A stretch of 64,000 nt of DNA from JADKAV01 sp963732355 (GTDB lineage: Bacteria; Actinomycetota; Actinomycetes; S36-B12; UBA10799). The stretch spans positions 186,001 through 250,000 of the forward strand of contig CAVSZD010000006.1 of the NCBI GenBank assembly GCA_963732355.1, read 5' to 3'. Shown one piece after another: positions 41,901-50,757 of this stretch. The notes beneath the pieces are model-generated. The model did no database searches, was not told the origin of the DNA, and saw nothing but the letters and a program-made list of their open reading frames with translations. A program made the position numbers and the translations under genes. Numbering within the stretch: the first letter of the stretch is position 1; each line of letters starts with the position of its first letter.

Positions 41901-44243
41901 TCAGGCGCTGCTGGTTGCGATCTCCTCGGGGCTCACGGCGATCGGGCGCCGCTTGGTGATCACAACGGCCGCGACCACGATCGCGAGCGCTCCCAGGGAG
42001 ATGACCCAACGCAGGGCGTTCCCGTCCAGGAACATCGACACCACGGCCGGGGCGATCAGCAGCGAGACCAGGTTCATGACCTTGATCAACGGGTTGATGG
42101 CCGGACCGGCGGTGTCCTTGAACGGGTCGCCGACGGTGTCGCCGATGACGGTCGCCTCATGCGGCTCGGAACCCTTGCCGCCGTAGTTGCCGTCCTCGAC
42201 GAACTTCTTGGCGTTGTCCCAGGCCCCACCGGAGTTGGACAGGAACACTGCCATCAAGGCGCCGGTGGCGATGGTGCCCGCCAGGAACGAACCCAGCGCA
42301 CCGATTCCCAGACCGAAGCCCACAGCGATCGGGGTGAGGATCGCCAGCAGGCCCGGCGTGCTCAACTCGCGCAGCGAGTCGCGGGTGCAGATGTCGACCA
42401 CCTTGCCGTACTCAGGCTTCTCGGTGCCCTCCATGATGCCGGGGTGCTCCTTGAACTGCCGGCGCACCTCGAAGATGATCGCGCCCGCGGCCCGGGTCAC
42501 GGCGTTGATCGCCAAGCCCGAGAAGAGGAAGACGACCGAGGCGCCGATGATCAGACCAACCAGGTTGCGCGGGTTGGAGATGTCGAGGATGCCCAGGTAC
42601 TGCGAAGCATCCAGGACACCGAGACCCGCCAGAGCATCGCCGGCGTCAGCAGTTGCCTGCACAACGGCATCGCGGAAGGAGCCGAACAGCGCCGTGGCGG
42701 CGAGTACCGCAGTCGCGATGGCGATGCCCTTGGTGATGGCCTTCGTGGTGTTGCCCACCGCGTCCAGGCTCGTGAGCACCTGCGCGCCCTCACCCTCGAC
42801 GTCGCCGGACATCTCCGCGATGCCCTGGGCGTTGTCCGAGACCGGGCCGAAGGTGTCCATCGCGACGATGACACCGACGGTGGTCAGAAGACCGGTACCG
42901 GCCATGGCCACGGCGAACAGGCTCAGCGTGATCGACCCGGAGCCGAGCAGGAATGCGCCGTACACCGCAGCACCGATCAGCAGAGCGGAGTAGACCGCGG
43001 ACTCCAGGCCCAGCGAGATACCCGACAGGATGACCGTCGCCGGTCCTGTCAGCGAGGTGCGGGCGACGTCGTCGACCGGCTTGCGGTTGGTCTCGGTGAA
43101 GTAACCGGTCAGCTGCTGGATGGCAGCGGCCAGGATGATTCCGATGAGGACCGCCGCGATCACCAGGAAGCGCGGATTGATGACCTCGAGGGTTGTGATG
43201 TCGAGGTTGAGACGGCTCTGGACCAACTCGAAGTCGGTGAGCTTGACCAAACGGTCCGGCAGCCAGATGAACGCCGCGATCGCGACCAGGACGGCCGAGA
43301 TGATCGCGGAGATGAAGAAGCCACGGTTGATCGCGCTCATGCCGGAGCGGTCGTTGGGACGCGGGGACACCGCGAAGATCCCGATGATCGCAGTGATGAC
43401 GCCGATGGCCGGAACGACCAGTGGGATGACCAGCCCGAGGCTGCCGAGTGCGGCCTGCCCCAGGATCAAGGCCGCAACCAGGGTCACGGCGTAGGACTCG
43501 AACAGGTCCGCCGCCATACCGGCACAGTCGCCGACGTTGTCGCCGACGTTGTCTGCGATCGTCGCTGCGTTACGGGGGTCGTCCTCGGGGATACCCTGCT
43601 CGACCTTGCCGACGAGGTCGGCGCCGACATCAGCGGCCTTGGTGAAGATACCGCCGCCGACACGCATGAACATGGCGAGCAGAGCCGCGCCGAAGCCGAA
43701 GCCCTCCAGGACCTTGGGTGCCTCGCCCTTGTAGACCAGCACCACGATCGCCGCGCCCAGCAGGCCCAGGCCGACAGTGAACATGCCAGCCACACCACCG
43801 GTGCGGAAGGCGATACGCATCGCCTTGGTCTCCCCGCCCTTGCCCTCGCGGGCTGCGGCAGCCACGCGGACGTTAGCTCGCACAGCCAGCCACATCCCCA
43901 CGTAGCCGGTCACCGCGGAGAAGACCGCACCGACGAGGAAGAAGATGGACCGACCGATCTTCTCGTTGGTGGTCTCAGCGGGAAGCAGGAAGAGCACGAA
44001 GAAGACGATGACCGCGAAGATGCTGAGCGTGCGGAACTGGCGGCTCAGATACGCAGCCGCGCCCTCCTGGACCGCCTCCGCGATGCTCTGCATGTTTTCG
44101 GTGCCCTCGCTGGCGGCGAGTACCTCGCGAACGAGTAGTCCCGCCACGACCAGCGCCAGCAGCGCGATGAGCGCTACGACGATGACCGTGGTGTAACTAC
44201 CGCCCGTCAAGGTCACTACGCTCGCGGCAGTGCCTACAGACAT
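41901..44243 (-). CDS. hppA: membrane proton-pumping pyrophosphatase, K+-independent type
   Basis: 780 residues with about 16 membrane helices. The catalytic segment is GADLVGKVEQGIPEDDPRNA, then ADNVGDNVGDCAGMAADLFE with the substrate-binding Asp and Asn. The subtype-determining motif is GNTTKAITKG, with Lys and Thr at the positions that mark K+-independent proton pumps; K+-dependent forms have Ala and Gly or Ala there. It couples PPi hydrolysis to proton export from the cytosol. Monocistronic, with its own terminator. Confidence 0.97.
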   Translation of the reverse strand: MSVGTAASVVTLTGGSYTTVIVVALIALLALVVAGLLVREVLAASEGTENMQSIAEAVQEGAAAYLSRQFRTLSIFAVIVFFVLFLLPAETTNEKIGRSIFFLVGAVFSAVTGYVGMWLAVRANVRVAAAAREGKGGETKAMRIAFRTGGVAGMFTVGLGLLGAAIVVLVYKGEAPKVLEGFGFGAALLAMFMRVGGGIFTKAADVGADLVGKVEQGIPEDDPRNAATIADNVGDNVGDCAGMAADLFESYAVTLVAALILGQAALGSLGLVIPLVVPAIGVITAIIGIFAVSPRPNDRSGMSAINRGFFISAIISAVLVAIAAFIWLPDRLVKLTDFELVQSRLNLDITTLEVINPRFLVIAAVLIGIILAAAIQQLTGYFTETNRKPVDDVARTSLTGPATVILSGISLGLESAVYSALLIGAAVYGAFLLGSGSITLSLFAVAMAGTGLLTTVGVIVAMDTFGPVSDNAQGIAEMSGDVEGEGAQVLTSLDAVGNTTKAITKGIAIATAVLAATALFGSFRDAVVQATADAGDALAGLGVLDASQYLGILDISNPRNLVGLIIGASVVFLFSGLAINAVTRAAGAIIFEVRRQFKEHPGIMEGTEKPEYGKVVDICTRDSLRELSTPGLLAILTPIAVGFGLGIGALGSFLAGTIATGALMAVFLSNSGGAWDNAKKFVEDGNYGGKGSEPHEATVIGDTVGDPFKDTAGPAINPLIKVMNLVSLLIAPAVVSMFLDGNALRWVISLGALAIVVAAVVITKRRPIAVSPEEIATSSA

Positions 44244-44386
44244 GTGTGTTACTCCCTAGGTTCATTCAGACCGGCGGGCATGGGCCCCCCCGGGTCATGT
44301 ATGGCGCCGACCCCTCCCAGGACCGACCGATGGCGCGAGTCTACCTGTGGGTAACTTACGTCCCCCTTACAGGTCCCAGCGTCTGG

Positions 44387-44758
44387 CTAAACCACCCAGG
44401 ACATACGAACCGTGTGCGCACCGTCGGGGGACTCGAGTACATCCACGTGCGCTGTCATTCCCTGGATCAAGGCCATGGCCATCGCCGTATCGGGGTCGTC
44501 GGAGCCCGAACCGACCCGGTCCACGACCTCGACCTGCAGATCCGTGCGTTCGTCGATGATCACCAGATCCACGGGTTCGACACGATGGGCCCTAACGTGG
44601 CGCTTGACGGCCATTCCGACCGCCTCGCCCACAGCCTGCCGCACGTAGTAGACGTCTTCCTCGTCAAAGCCCGCTTGGCGGGCCGCTGAGACCGCGACCA
44701 GTCGTGCGATCCGGACCTGGTCGGGTCGCGCGGGGATCGACAAGCGGCAGGTCGCCAT
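44387..44758 (-). CDS. RsbW-like anti-sigma ATPase, degenerate N box
   Basis: 123 residues of the GHKL ATPase fold used by anti-sigma kinases: IPARPDQVRIARLVAVSAAR, then VYYVRQAVGEAVGMAVKRH, and VEVVDRVGSGSDDPDTAMAM. In active RsbW-type kinases the N box reads E-A-x-x-N with Asn binding Mg; here that residue is Met49. The G-box glycines are also sparse. Catalysis is doubtful and the protein may only bind its partner. It overlaps by 1 base (TGATG) the STAS gene upstream. Confidence 0.8.
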   Translation of the reverse strand: MATCRLSIPARPDQVRIARLVAVSAARQAGFDEEDVYYVRQAVGEAVGMAVKRHVRAHRVEPVDLVIIDERTDLQVEVVDRVGSGSDDPDTAMAMALIQGMTAHVDVLESPDGAHTVRMSWVV

Positions 44759-45096
44759 CAGCCGAGCGCATCCTTCACAGACGCGAAGATGGCGACGTGC
44801 TGATCCACGCCGGTCAGCGTGAAGATCTTCGTGATCTTGTCCGAGTCACTGACCACACGCAACTCCCCGCCCGTCTCACGAAGGGCCGCCACAGCCGCGA
44901 CCATCACTGACAGCCCGGTCGAATCCATGAACTCCACCGAACTGAGGTCGACCACGACCAGATCCGCACCGGACTCGATGACGCGCTCAAGCTCCGCGGT
45001 CAGGACCGGTGCAGTGTGCAGATCCAGTTCATCCCCGTGCCCGATCGTCACAACCGATGCCGCGCCGATCTTCTCGGTGCTGACCTGCAGGTCCAT
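44758..45096 (-). CDS. STAS-domain anti-sigma factor antagonist
   Basis: 112 residues, ATG after AGGAGG. It has the SpoIIAA/RsbV pattern: VTIGHGDELDLHTAPVLTAE, DLVVVDLSSVEFMDSTGLSV with the phosphorylatable Ser of MDSTG, and VVSDSDKITKIFTLTGVDQH. Such proteins release a sigma factor when dephosphorylated. It is paired with the RsbW-like gene that follows, but no sigma factor is adjacent. Given the partner's degenerate kinase site, phosphorylation control may be lost or done by another kinase. Confidence 0.9.
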   Translation of the reverse strand: MDLQVSTEKIGAASVVTIGHGDELDLHTAPVLTAELERVIESGADLVVVDLSSVEFMDSTGLSVMVAAVAALRETGGELRVVSDSDKITKIFTLTGVDQHVAIFASVKDALG

Positions 45097-45162
45097 CTCG
45101 CCTCCTGAATGCCTGCGGGTAACTCTGCCAGACAATCCGCATCGAGACCTCACGGCGACCTC

Positions 45163-45486
45163 TTACGGGGGCCCGGCTCGCGCCATCGCAGTGACCGGCC
45201 CGAGACCGCCCGGCAGCCCGGAAACGTCCACGGACACCGTCACCAGGTAGTCGGCGCCCTGCACCGAGCACGCCTGCAACACCGCTTGATTCTGGCTGGC
45301 GACCCTCTGCGCAGCGGCGCAATCCTGAGCCGACGCAGCAGCAAGGGAGGCGAGGTCGGCTGCCGTCGACGCGACGCCACGGGCGGCCAGGATCCGCACA
45401 ACGGCGCCCGCGAGGAGCACCATCGCCATGGTCAGGCCCAGCACGGACACCAGGAAGACCGTGGCCGAACCGCGGTCCCTACCCAT
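45163..45486 (-). CDS. TadE-like minor pilin/secretion protein (Rv3654c type)
   Basis: 107 residues: a short basic start MGRDRGSATVF, one hydrophobic helix FLVSVLGLTMAMVLLAGAVV, then ASTAADLASLAAASAQDC and a strand-rich tail with two Cys. GSATVF before the helix is a prepilin-like segment. In M. tuberculosis the corresponding gene lies in the same place, after the TadE gene. It overlaps that gene by 8 bases. It probably forms a minor component of the Tad pilus or secretion machine. Confidence 0.82.
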   Translation of the reverse strand: MGRDRGSATVFLVSVLGLTMAMVLLAGAVVRILAARGVASTAADLASLAAASAQDCAAAQRVASQNQAVLQACSVQGADYLVTVSVDVSGLPGGLGPVTAMARAGPP

Positions 45487-45868
45487 GTTCCACCGGCGTG
45501 GCCGCCTTACCCGTGATGGTGAACTGTGGCAGTAGCCCCATGCCGCCAGCGGTCTGCTCGACCTGCACGTGCACGATGTCCGCCTCGGTCCACACCGAGA
45601 TCCGAGCCTGCGGCAGCGACTCCTGCACCTTCGCCACCACGATCGGTTGCGCCTCCCCCCTTGCCAGCAGCCGAGCTGCAACCCTGGCCGCCTCCTGGCC
45701 ACGGGCAGCCTGCGCCCCCACAGCCGTAAGCGCGATCAGAGCGAGCAGCAGGGGCACCACCGCCAGCAGTCCGACAGCGAACTCCGCGGTCACCATCCCC
45801 CGGTCCTGCGCGCGTGCGCGGTGGTGCGGAGCGCCCGCACCACCGCCGCGCACGTTCCCGGAAATCAC
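45479..45868 (-). CDS. TadE-family pseudopilin-like protein
   Basis: 129 residues, GTG start overlapping the pilin stop by 4 bases. After RDRG comes MVTAEFAVGLLAVVPLLLAL, with the Glu at +5 of a processed prepilin (VTAEF), then one helix and a globular beta domain. TadE proteins are processed by the TadV-type peptidase and needed for Flp pilus assembly. Gene order DUF4244 pilin-TadE-Rv3654c-like is the standard actinobacterial one. Confidence 0.85.
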   Translation of the reverse strand: MISGNVRGGGAGAPHHRARAQDRGMVTAEFAVGLLAVVPLLLALIALTAVGAQAARGQEAARVAARLLARGEAQPIVVAKVQESLPQARISVWTEADIVHVQVEQTAGGMGLLPQFTITGKAATPVEHG

Positions 45869-46041
45869 AGGACGAACGAGAATGCCTTCTCGATGACCTG
45901 CCCGAGAAGTTGCTGCACATCCGGGGAGCTGAGCAACTTCACCAGGATCCCGCCGAAACCACAGGCGGCAACCGTTCCAACCGCGTACTCGGCGGTGGAC
46001 ATCCCTTCCTCAGACTTCAGGCGTGACACGACAGCCTCCAT
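45865..46041 (-). CDS. Flp-type pilin, DUF4244
   Basis: 58 residues: MEAVVSRLKSEEGMSTAEYA, VGTVAACGFGGILVKLLSSP, then DVQQLLGQVIEKAFSFVL. GMSTAEYA is the prepilin cleavage site: processing after Gly leaves MSTAEYA, with Glu at +5 as in Flp pilins. The ATG has a strong GGAGGT ribosome site. It is probably the major structural subunit of the Tad pilus. A small hairpin separates it from the upstream tadC gene. Confidence 0.9.
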   Translation of the reverse strand: MEAVVSRLKSEEGMSTAEYAVGTVAACGFGGILVKLLSSPDVQQLLGQVIEKAFSFVL

Positions 46042-46065
46042 TGAGTACCTCCTTGATGGGTTGCT

Positions 46066-46083
46066 GCACCTCGAGCGAGGTGC
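46066..46083 (-). promoter_or_regulatory. small hairpin upstream of the pilin gene
   Basis: GCACCTCG and CGAGGTGC form a perfect 8-base stem with a 2-base loop in the 129-base gap between tadC and the pilin, 11 bases before the pilin ribosome site. It could be an RNA-processing or stability element that raises pilin yield relative to the machinery genes. This is a guess from position. Confidence 0.4.
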
Positions 46084-46170
46084 CCTCTCACAGTGGCGAA
46101 TCCGTACGACACCTGGAAGACCCCCGCGTCGATCTGTGGATGGCTGCTACGGCTGTCCACAGCCCGATCC

Positions 46171-46863
46171 TCAAAAGAGGTCGCGCAGCAGCGAGCCGAC
46201 GATCGGCACCACTGCCACCACCACGAACGCAGGCAGGAAGCACAAGCCCAGCGGGGCCACGGCCTTGACACCGAGACTGCGGGCACGGCGCTCCAACTCC
46301 GCGGTCCTGTCCCGGCGCATCTGATCGGCACCGGCAGCCAGTGCGCGGGCGGCACCGGACCCCGACTCGACGCTGCGCAACAGCACTCGTGCCACGGCAG
46401 CCAAGGAGGCCTCGTCGAGCATCTCCGCCAAAGTGTCCGCGTAGGCCGACCCCAGCCAATGACGCGTGACGGCGCGCCGCAGCACCCCCCGCATGGGTTC
46501 GTCGAAGGCATCGGCCACCACCTCCATCGCCGTCCACAACTCGGCTCCGGCGGCAAGGCAGGCCGCCAGGCAATCCACCGCGTCGGGTGCCTGCCTGGCG
46601 ATCTGCTTGGCCCGGCCCCCATCGCCGGAGGCCATTCTCTGCAAGGCCCACCGGGCACCCGATGCACACACAACCCCCGCCAGGACACCGCCCAGGCCTC
46701 CCACAAGAACCGCAACGCCGGTCCCGAGTACAAGGGCGGCCACAACGCCTGACCTCCCGCTCGCCACAACCGCCTCGGGCGACCCCATGAGCCGACGGCG
46801 ACTCGCCGGTGTCAAGAACAGCAACAGCCCGACCGCGACCATGACTACTGGCAACCCGCTCAC
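46171..46863 (-). CDS. tadC: Tad secretion inner-membrane protein, type II secretion F family (TadC)
   Basis: 230 residues from a GTG overlapping the tadB stop by 4 bases. It has three N-terminal hydrophobic stretches, then the T2SSF helical domain (QAPDAVDCLAACLAAGAELW, ALAAGADQMRRDRTAELERR) and a final helix pair LGLCFLPAFVVVAVVPIVGS. Actinobacterial TadC proteins carry half of the usual F-protein duplication. It forms the inner-membrane platform with TadB. Confidence 0.88.
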   Translation of the reverse strand: MSGLPVVMVAVGLLLFLTPASRRRLMGSPEAVVASGRSGVVAALVLGTGVAVLVGGLGGVLAGVVCASGARWALQRMASGDGGRAKQIARQAPDAVDCLAACLAAGAELWTAMEVVADAFDEPMRGVLRRAVTRHWLGSAYADTLAEMLDEASLAAVARVLLRSVESGSGAARALAAGADQMRRDRTAELERRARSLGVKAVAPLGLCFLPAFVVVAVVPIVGSLLRDLF

Positions 46864-47507
46864 AACTGCGACTCGATCGCCGTCACCATCTGGCGCATCC
46901 ACAGCAGGCCAGCAGCGTCGAGCAGCACGGCGATTCCCAGACATGCCCAGCCGATCGGTCCGCCGAGCAGGAAGCCGATGGGGTCAGCGCCCATCAGCAT
47001 GCCCATCCCAACGCCAACCAGTGGAAGGACCGCGAGAACCCGGACGGTTCCCCGTGGTCCAGCCAGTTGCGCTGCGATCTCAGCGCGCAGTCGGTCGGCC
47101 TGGGTGGTCGAAGCCACCAGACGGTCGAGCGCCGCAGCCATCGCCGCCCCGGACCCCTCGCTCACTTGCCACACCGCCGCTAGGGAAACCAGCAGCGGAT
47201 CCGCCGAGGCCCTCTCTCGCAGAGCACCGGGCACGTCGCCGCCCATCCGGCACACTGCCACGGCTTCGCGCAACCATTCTGGGTCCGAACACCCGGCAAC
47301 GGCCCGCTCGAAGGCCGTACGCAGCGGGCAACCACTAGCCAGTTCATCGCGCAGTGCGGCCAGGACCTCAGGAACTGGGGAGGGACCGCGCCGACGTCTG
47401 GCGAGCAGGGGGGACAGCGAAGGCAAAGTGCGGGGTAGCACCCGTCGCCGGGCACCGAACGGCAGGGCCAGCAGAACACCGATTGCCATCAGGGCAAGAG
47501 CCGTCAC
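46860..47507 (-). CDS. tadB: Tad secretion inner-membrane protein (TadB)
   Basis: 215 residues, GTG start overlapping the tadA stop (GTGA). N-terminal helix ALALMAIGVLLALPF, a soluble T2SSF domain with VPEVLAALRDELASGCPLRT and ALDRLVASTTQADRLRAEIA, then two C-terminal helices (LAVLPLVGVGMGMLMGADP, WACLGIAVLLDAAGLLW). Partner of TadC in the pilus assembly platform. Length is normal for the actinobacterial type. Confidence 0.88.
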   Translation of the reverse strand: MTALALMAIGVLLALPFGARRRVLPRTLPSLSPLLARRRRGPSPVPEVLAALRDELASGCPLRTAFERAVAGCSDPEWLREAVAVCRMGGDVPGALRERASADPLLVSLAAVWQVSEGSGAAMAAALDRLVASTTQADRLRAEIAAQLAGPRGTVRVLAVLPLVGVGMGMLMGADPIGFLLGGPIGWACLGIAVLLDAAGLLWMRQMVTAIESQL

Positions 47508-48625
47508 CCGAACAACTCGTCGCGCGCCGGACCTGCTTCGACCCGATCATCACGGAAATGCACGGCAGGTACGCATGTGACCAAACCGTCGGTCCCGCGC
47601 ACGAGGACACTGATGCCACTGACTGTGCGGCGCTGTCTTCGAACCACGTGAATCACTGCGTGCAGTCCGGCACCCACCTGGGCGTGCAGCCCGCTGCGGT
47701 TCAGCCCCGCCGGCAGGGCCAGCGACTCCAGCCTGGCCGGGACGTCCTGAGCACTGTTCGCGTGCACGGTCCCGCAACCGCCCTCGTGGCCGGTGTTCAG
47801 CGCGGCCAGCAGATCAACGACCTCCCCACCCCGGACCTCGCCCACCACCACCCGGTCCGGGCGCATGCGCAGCGCCTGGCGCACCAGGTCGCGCATGGTG
47901 ATGGCACCTGATCCCTCGGTGTTGGCCGGGCGCGATTCGAGTCGGATGACATGTGGGTGGTCGGGCTGGAGTTCAGCGGAATCCTCAACGACCACGATCC
48001 GCTCGTTGGCATCGACGGCCGAGAGCAGCGAATTCAGCAGGGTGGTCTTCCCCGATCCGGTGCCTCCCGAGATCAGGAAGGCCACGCGGCGCTCGACGAC
48101 CTGCGAGAGCAGCGGCAGCGCGTTCTTGCTGACCATGCCGGTGTCCACGAGCTCACCCATCGTGAAGGCCTGCCGCCTCGGTATTCGCAAGGACAGGCAT
48201 GTGCCCTGCGGACTGAGCGGCGGGATGATCGCGTGCAGCCTGATCCCGTTGGGCAGGCGCGCGTCCACGAAAGGCATGCTGTCGTCGAGCCTGCGACCGG
48301 CGTCCCCGGCCAGGCGCTGGGCGAACCTGCGAACGGCCGCCTCATCGGAGAATCGCAGGCCGGTCAGTTCCAGCCCGTGCCCGGCGTCGGTCCACACCTG
48401 CTCGTGGCCGTTGACCAGCACGTCCGTCGTCCCCGGTTTGCGGACCAGCGACTCGAGCACACCCAATCCGGAGATCTCTGTGCGCAGTGACGCCACGACC
48501 TCCACGATCGCGGTCTCGGGCAGGACCATCCCTTCGGCCTTCAAAGCCTCTGTCACAGACACCGCCGTGGGATTCCATCCCTCATTGGCCAGACGCCGGC
48601 GTACCCGGTCCACGAGTCCAGTCAC
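47504..48625 (-). CDS. tadA: Tad secretion ATPase (TadA/CpaF)
   Basis: 373 residues. P-loop LISGGTGSGKTTLLNSLL, Asp box VVVEDSAELQPDHPHVIRLE, Walker B RPDRVVVGEVRGGEVVDLL, and the His box TGHEGGCGTVHANS. The N-terminal domain VLESLVRKPGTTDVLVNG matches CpaF/TadA proteins. It powers pilin extrusion as a hexamer. GTGA overlaps on both sides show tight translational coupling within the operon. Confidence 0.95.
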   Translation of the reverse strand: MTGLVDRVRRRLANEGWNPTAVSVTEALKAEGMVLPETAIVEVVASLRTEISGLGVLESLVRKPGTTDVLVNGHEQVWTDAGHGLELTGLRFSDEAAVRRFAQRLAGDAGRRLDDSMPFVDARLPNGIRLHAIIPPLSPQGTCLSLRIPRRQAFTMGELVDTGMVSKNALPLLSQVVERRVAFLISGGTGSGKTTLLNSLLSAVDANERIVVVEDSAELQPDHPHVIRLESRPANTEGSGAITMRDLVRQALRMRPDRVVVGEVRGGEVVDLLAALNTGHEGGCGTVHANSAQDVPARLESLALPAGLNRSGLHAQVGAGLHAVIHVVRRQRRTVSGISVLVRGTDGLVTCVPAVHFRDDRVEAGPARDELFG

Positions 48626-49692
48626 CCGAGCACCTCCGCCAGAATTCCCGTCCCGGCCCGACCGAGTGGCGTGCGGGCACGAGCACCTGGTGCTTCCCCC
48701 CGTTCGAGGCGTTGATCAAGCCCACGGTCGGCGGCGACCGCGGCGAGGACCGGCAGCCCCAGCGCCTGCCCGATGTCGGCGCTGGAAAGTCCACCTGGGT
48801 TCGGGCCGCGCACCACGACCTCACACATCGACAACTCATGGCGTGCCAGCAGACGTCTGGTGGCGTGCACGGACCGGACGTCGGCGGGAACCAGCAGAAG
48901 GACCCGGTCACACCTGGCCAAGGCCTCGCGCTGAAAGACCGCGGTGGCTCTGCCGAGATCGAGCACCGTCACCGGTGCGCACAACCGGGCCGCGTCCACG
49001 ACCGCACCCGCCACACCCTCGGGCAGGTGGGGGTCAGCGGTTGCCGACCACCCGAGCACCCGGATCCCGTCGATGACGCCGACTGCGGACTCCAGCCAGT
49101 GGCTGGGTATGCGGCCCTCACCGGAACGCACCAGATCCCAGGTGAGTCCCTCCTCGCGGTCACGCCCGAGGATCACCGCGATCCCGCAGCCCATCGGGTC
49201 CAGGTCCAGCAGGAACGGTCCTCGCCCGCTCTTCGCTGCGCGAACTGCCAACGTGGCGGCGAACACCGACGCGCCCGCCCCTCCACGCCCGCCGAGCACT
49301 CCGATCACCTTGCCCGCCGCGACGGGGGGCAAACCGTTGGCCGACCCGCGCAGGCGATCCGTCAGCCAGCCGACCGGTCCGGGTGAGGCGATGACAGCGT
49401 CGGCCCCCACCTCGAACGCCCGTCGCCAGTGGTGCTCACCGACCTCACCGAACACCACGAGGTCACCGCGGCGAGGAAGTCCCGACGTTGCCAGCACATC
49501 CAGGAGGTCCGGGCCCAGCACAACCAGCCGCGCGCGCGTCCATGCCCCGGTGACCTGCTGCGGGTCTCGAGCCACCTCAACAGTCACACCACCGGCCGAG
49601 GCCAGCGCCAGCAGATGGTCGACGAGTTCGGGCTGATCGCTGAGCACCAAGAGGTCGAGCACACTGTCCAGCGTCGCCGGGATTGGGGCCAC
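48622..49692 (-). CDS. ssd: CpaE/Ssd-like MinD-family protein with altered P-loop
   Basis: 356 residues, GTG start. The N-terminal 120 residues form a receiver-like fold (DLLVLSDQPELVDHLLALAS, LVVLGPDLLDVL). The MinD/ParA-like domain begins KVIGVLGGRGGAGASVFAAT: the deviant Walker A (KGGxGKT/S) reads GRGGAGAS, lacking both signature lysines, followed by FLLDLDPMGCG. This is usual for CpaE/Ssd rather than active ParA. It is first in the tad operon and probably positions the pilus machine; Ssd of M. tuberculosis also affects septation. Confidence 0.85.
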   Translation of the reverse strand: MAPIPATLDSVLDLLVLSDQPELVDHLLALASAGGVTVEVARDPQQVTGAWTRARLVVLGPDLLDVLATSGLPRRGDLVVFGEVGEHHWRRAFEVGADAVIASPGPVGWLTDRLRGSANGLPPVAAGKVIGVLGGRGGAGASVFAATLAVRAAKSGRGPFLLDLDPMGCGIAVILGRDREEGLTWDLVRSGEGRIPSHWLESAVGVIDGIRVLGWSATADPHLPEGVAGAVVDAARLCAPVTVLDLGRATAVFQREALARCDRVLLLVPADVRSVHATRRLLARHELSMCEVVVRGPNPGGLSSADIGQALGLPVLAAVAADRGLDQRLERGEAPGARARTPLGRAGTGILAEVLG

Positions 49693-49749
49693 CGTGGGCG
49701 AAGAGCGGACATCTGTGGATGGTGCGGTGGGGTTGTCCCCAGGAAAGGG

Positions 49750-49811
49750 AAGGCCCCCGCAGGGGGGGATGCGGGGGCCTTCGGCCGATTATTGGGGGGG
49801 AAAAATCGGCC
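49750..49811. promoter_or_regulatory. two adjacent stem-loops in a divergent control region
   Basis: AAGGCCCCCGCA and its complement form a perfect 12-base stem (8-base loop); GGCCGATT and its complement form a second 8-base stem (13-base loop) one base later. A third short palindrome GCCCTATTAGGGC follows at 49816. They lie between the divergent ssd and HAD genes, where terminators are not expected. On the minus strand the first stem is followed by CCCTTTCCT, so it could attenuate ssd transcription or end a small RNA. Confidence 0.6.
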
Positions 49812-49969
49812 CAGCGCCCTATTAGGGCACCCTCACTATCTCTCGCCCGACCGCTCGATGCAAGCCTTGCGCGAGCAACCTTGACATTCTCTTGACAAAT
49901 CATCCGAAGGTGCCAGGCCGGACACGGACACCGGAGTCAGGCTGCGTGCTCTATGTAACGATTGGCAGC

Positions 49970-50752
49970 GTGACAACTCGCGCAGCGGCGTTCTTCGACC
50001 TCGACAAGACGATCCTGGCCAAGTCCAGCTCGCTGGCCTTCGCCAAGCCGCTGTACGACGGCGGCCTCATCGGCCGGTCCGACGTGTTGAAGAGCGCCTA
50101 CGCCCAACTCGTCTACTTGACCTCCGGGGCCGACCACGACCAGATGGAGCGCATGCGGCTCTACCTCTCCGAGTTGTCCAAAGGATGGGACGTCGACCAG
50201 GTGAAGGCAGTGGTCGCGCAGACCCTCGACGGAATCGTCGACCCTATTGTCTTCCACGAGGCGATCCAGCTGATCGGCGAACACCAGGCCGCCGGGCACG
50301 ATGTCATCATCATCTCGTCCTCGGGAACCGAGATCGTCGAACCGATCGGCGAGCGACTCGGCGTGGACAAGGCGCTAGGCACCCAGATGGTGATCGAGGA
50401 CGGCGTGTACACCGGGGAGATCCTCTTCTACGCCTACGGAACCGGCAAGGCCGACGCGATGCGGGTGCTGGCCGAGGAGGAAGGCTACGACCTGGGCGCG
50501 AGTTTCGCCTACAGCGACTCCTACACCGACCTGCCCATGTTGGAGGCGGTCGGACATCCCTACGCCGTGAACCCGGACGAGCAACTGCGCAGGGTCGCTC
50601 GCGAGCGGGTGTGGCCGATCCTTGAGTTCGCAAAGCCCGAGGCCATGCAGCGCAACATCAGCCGTGAACAGAAGGCCAGTGCCGCAGGTGCCGCAGCCGC
50701 GACCGTGGCGCTCGGGCTGGCCTGGTACGTGCGTTACCGCAAGGGCCGCTGA
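49970..50752 (+). CDS. HAD-IB family phosphatase with C-terminal membrane helix
   Basis: 260 residues. Motif I is AFFDLDKTILAKSSS (DxDxT), motif II VIIISSSGTEIV, and motif III/IV GTGKADAMRVL and YSDSYTDLPML. It resembles SerB-type HAD-IB phosphatases. The C-terminus SAAGAAAATVALGLAWYVRY is a single helix ending in basic residues, likely anchoring it to the inner face. The GTG has no ribosome site; TATGTA 12 bases upstream suggests a leaderless or near-leaderless mRNA. A GTG eight codons earlier is possible. An equivalent gene (Rv3661) follows ssd in M. tuberculosis. Confidence 0.88.
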   Translation: MTTRAAAFFDLDKTILAKSSSLAFAKPLYDGGLIGRSDVLKSAYAQLVYLTSGADHDQMERMRLYLSELSKGWDVDQVKAVVAQTLDGIVDPIVFHEAIQLIGEHQAAGHDVIIISSSGTEIVEPIGERLGVDKALGTQMVIEDGVYTGEILFYAYGTGKADAMRVLAEEEGYDLGASFAYSDSYTDLPMLEAVGHPYAVNPDEQLRRVARERVWPILEFAKPEAMQRNISREQKASAAGAAAATVALGLAWYVRYRKGR

Positions 50753-50757
50753 ATCCG

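Noticed and set aside
42159..44138. 659-codon plus-strand frame
   Set aside because: It lies antisense to hppA and is rich in Arg, Asp, Gln and His, a typical artefact of GC-rich third positions.
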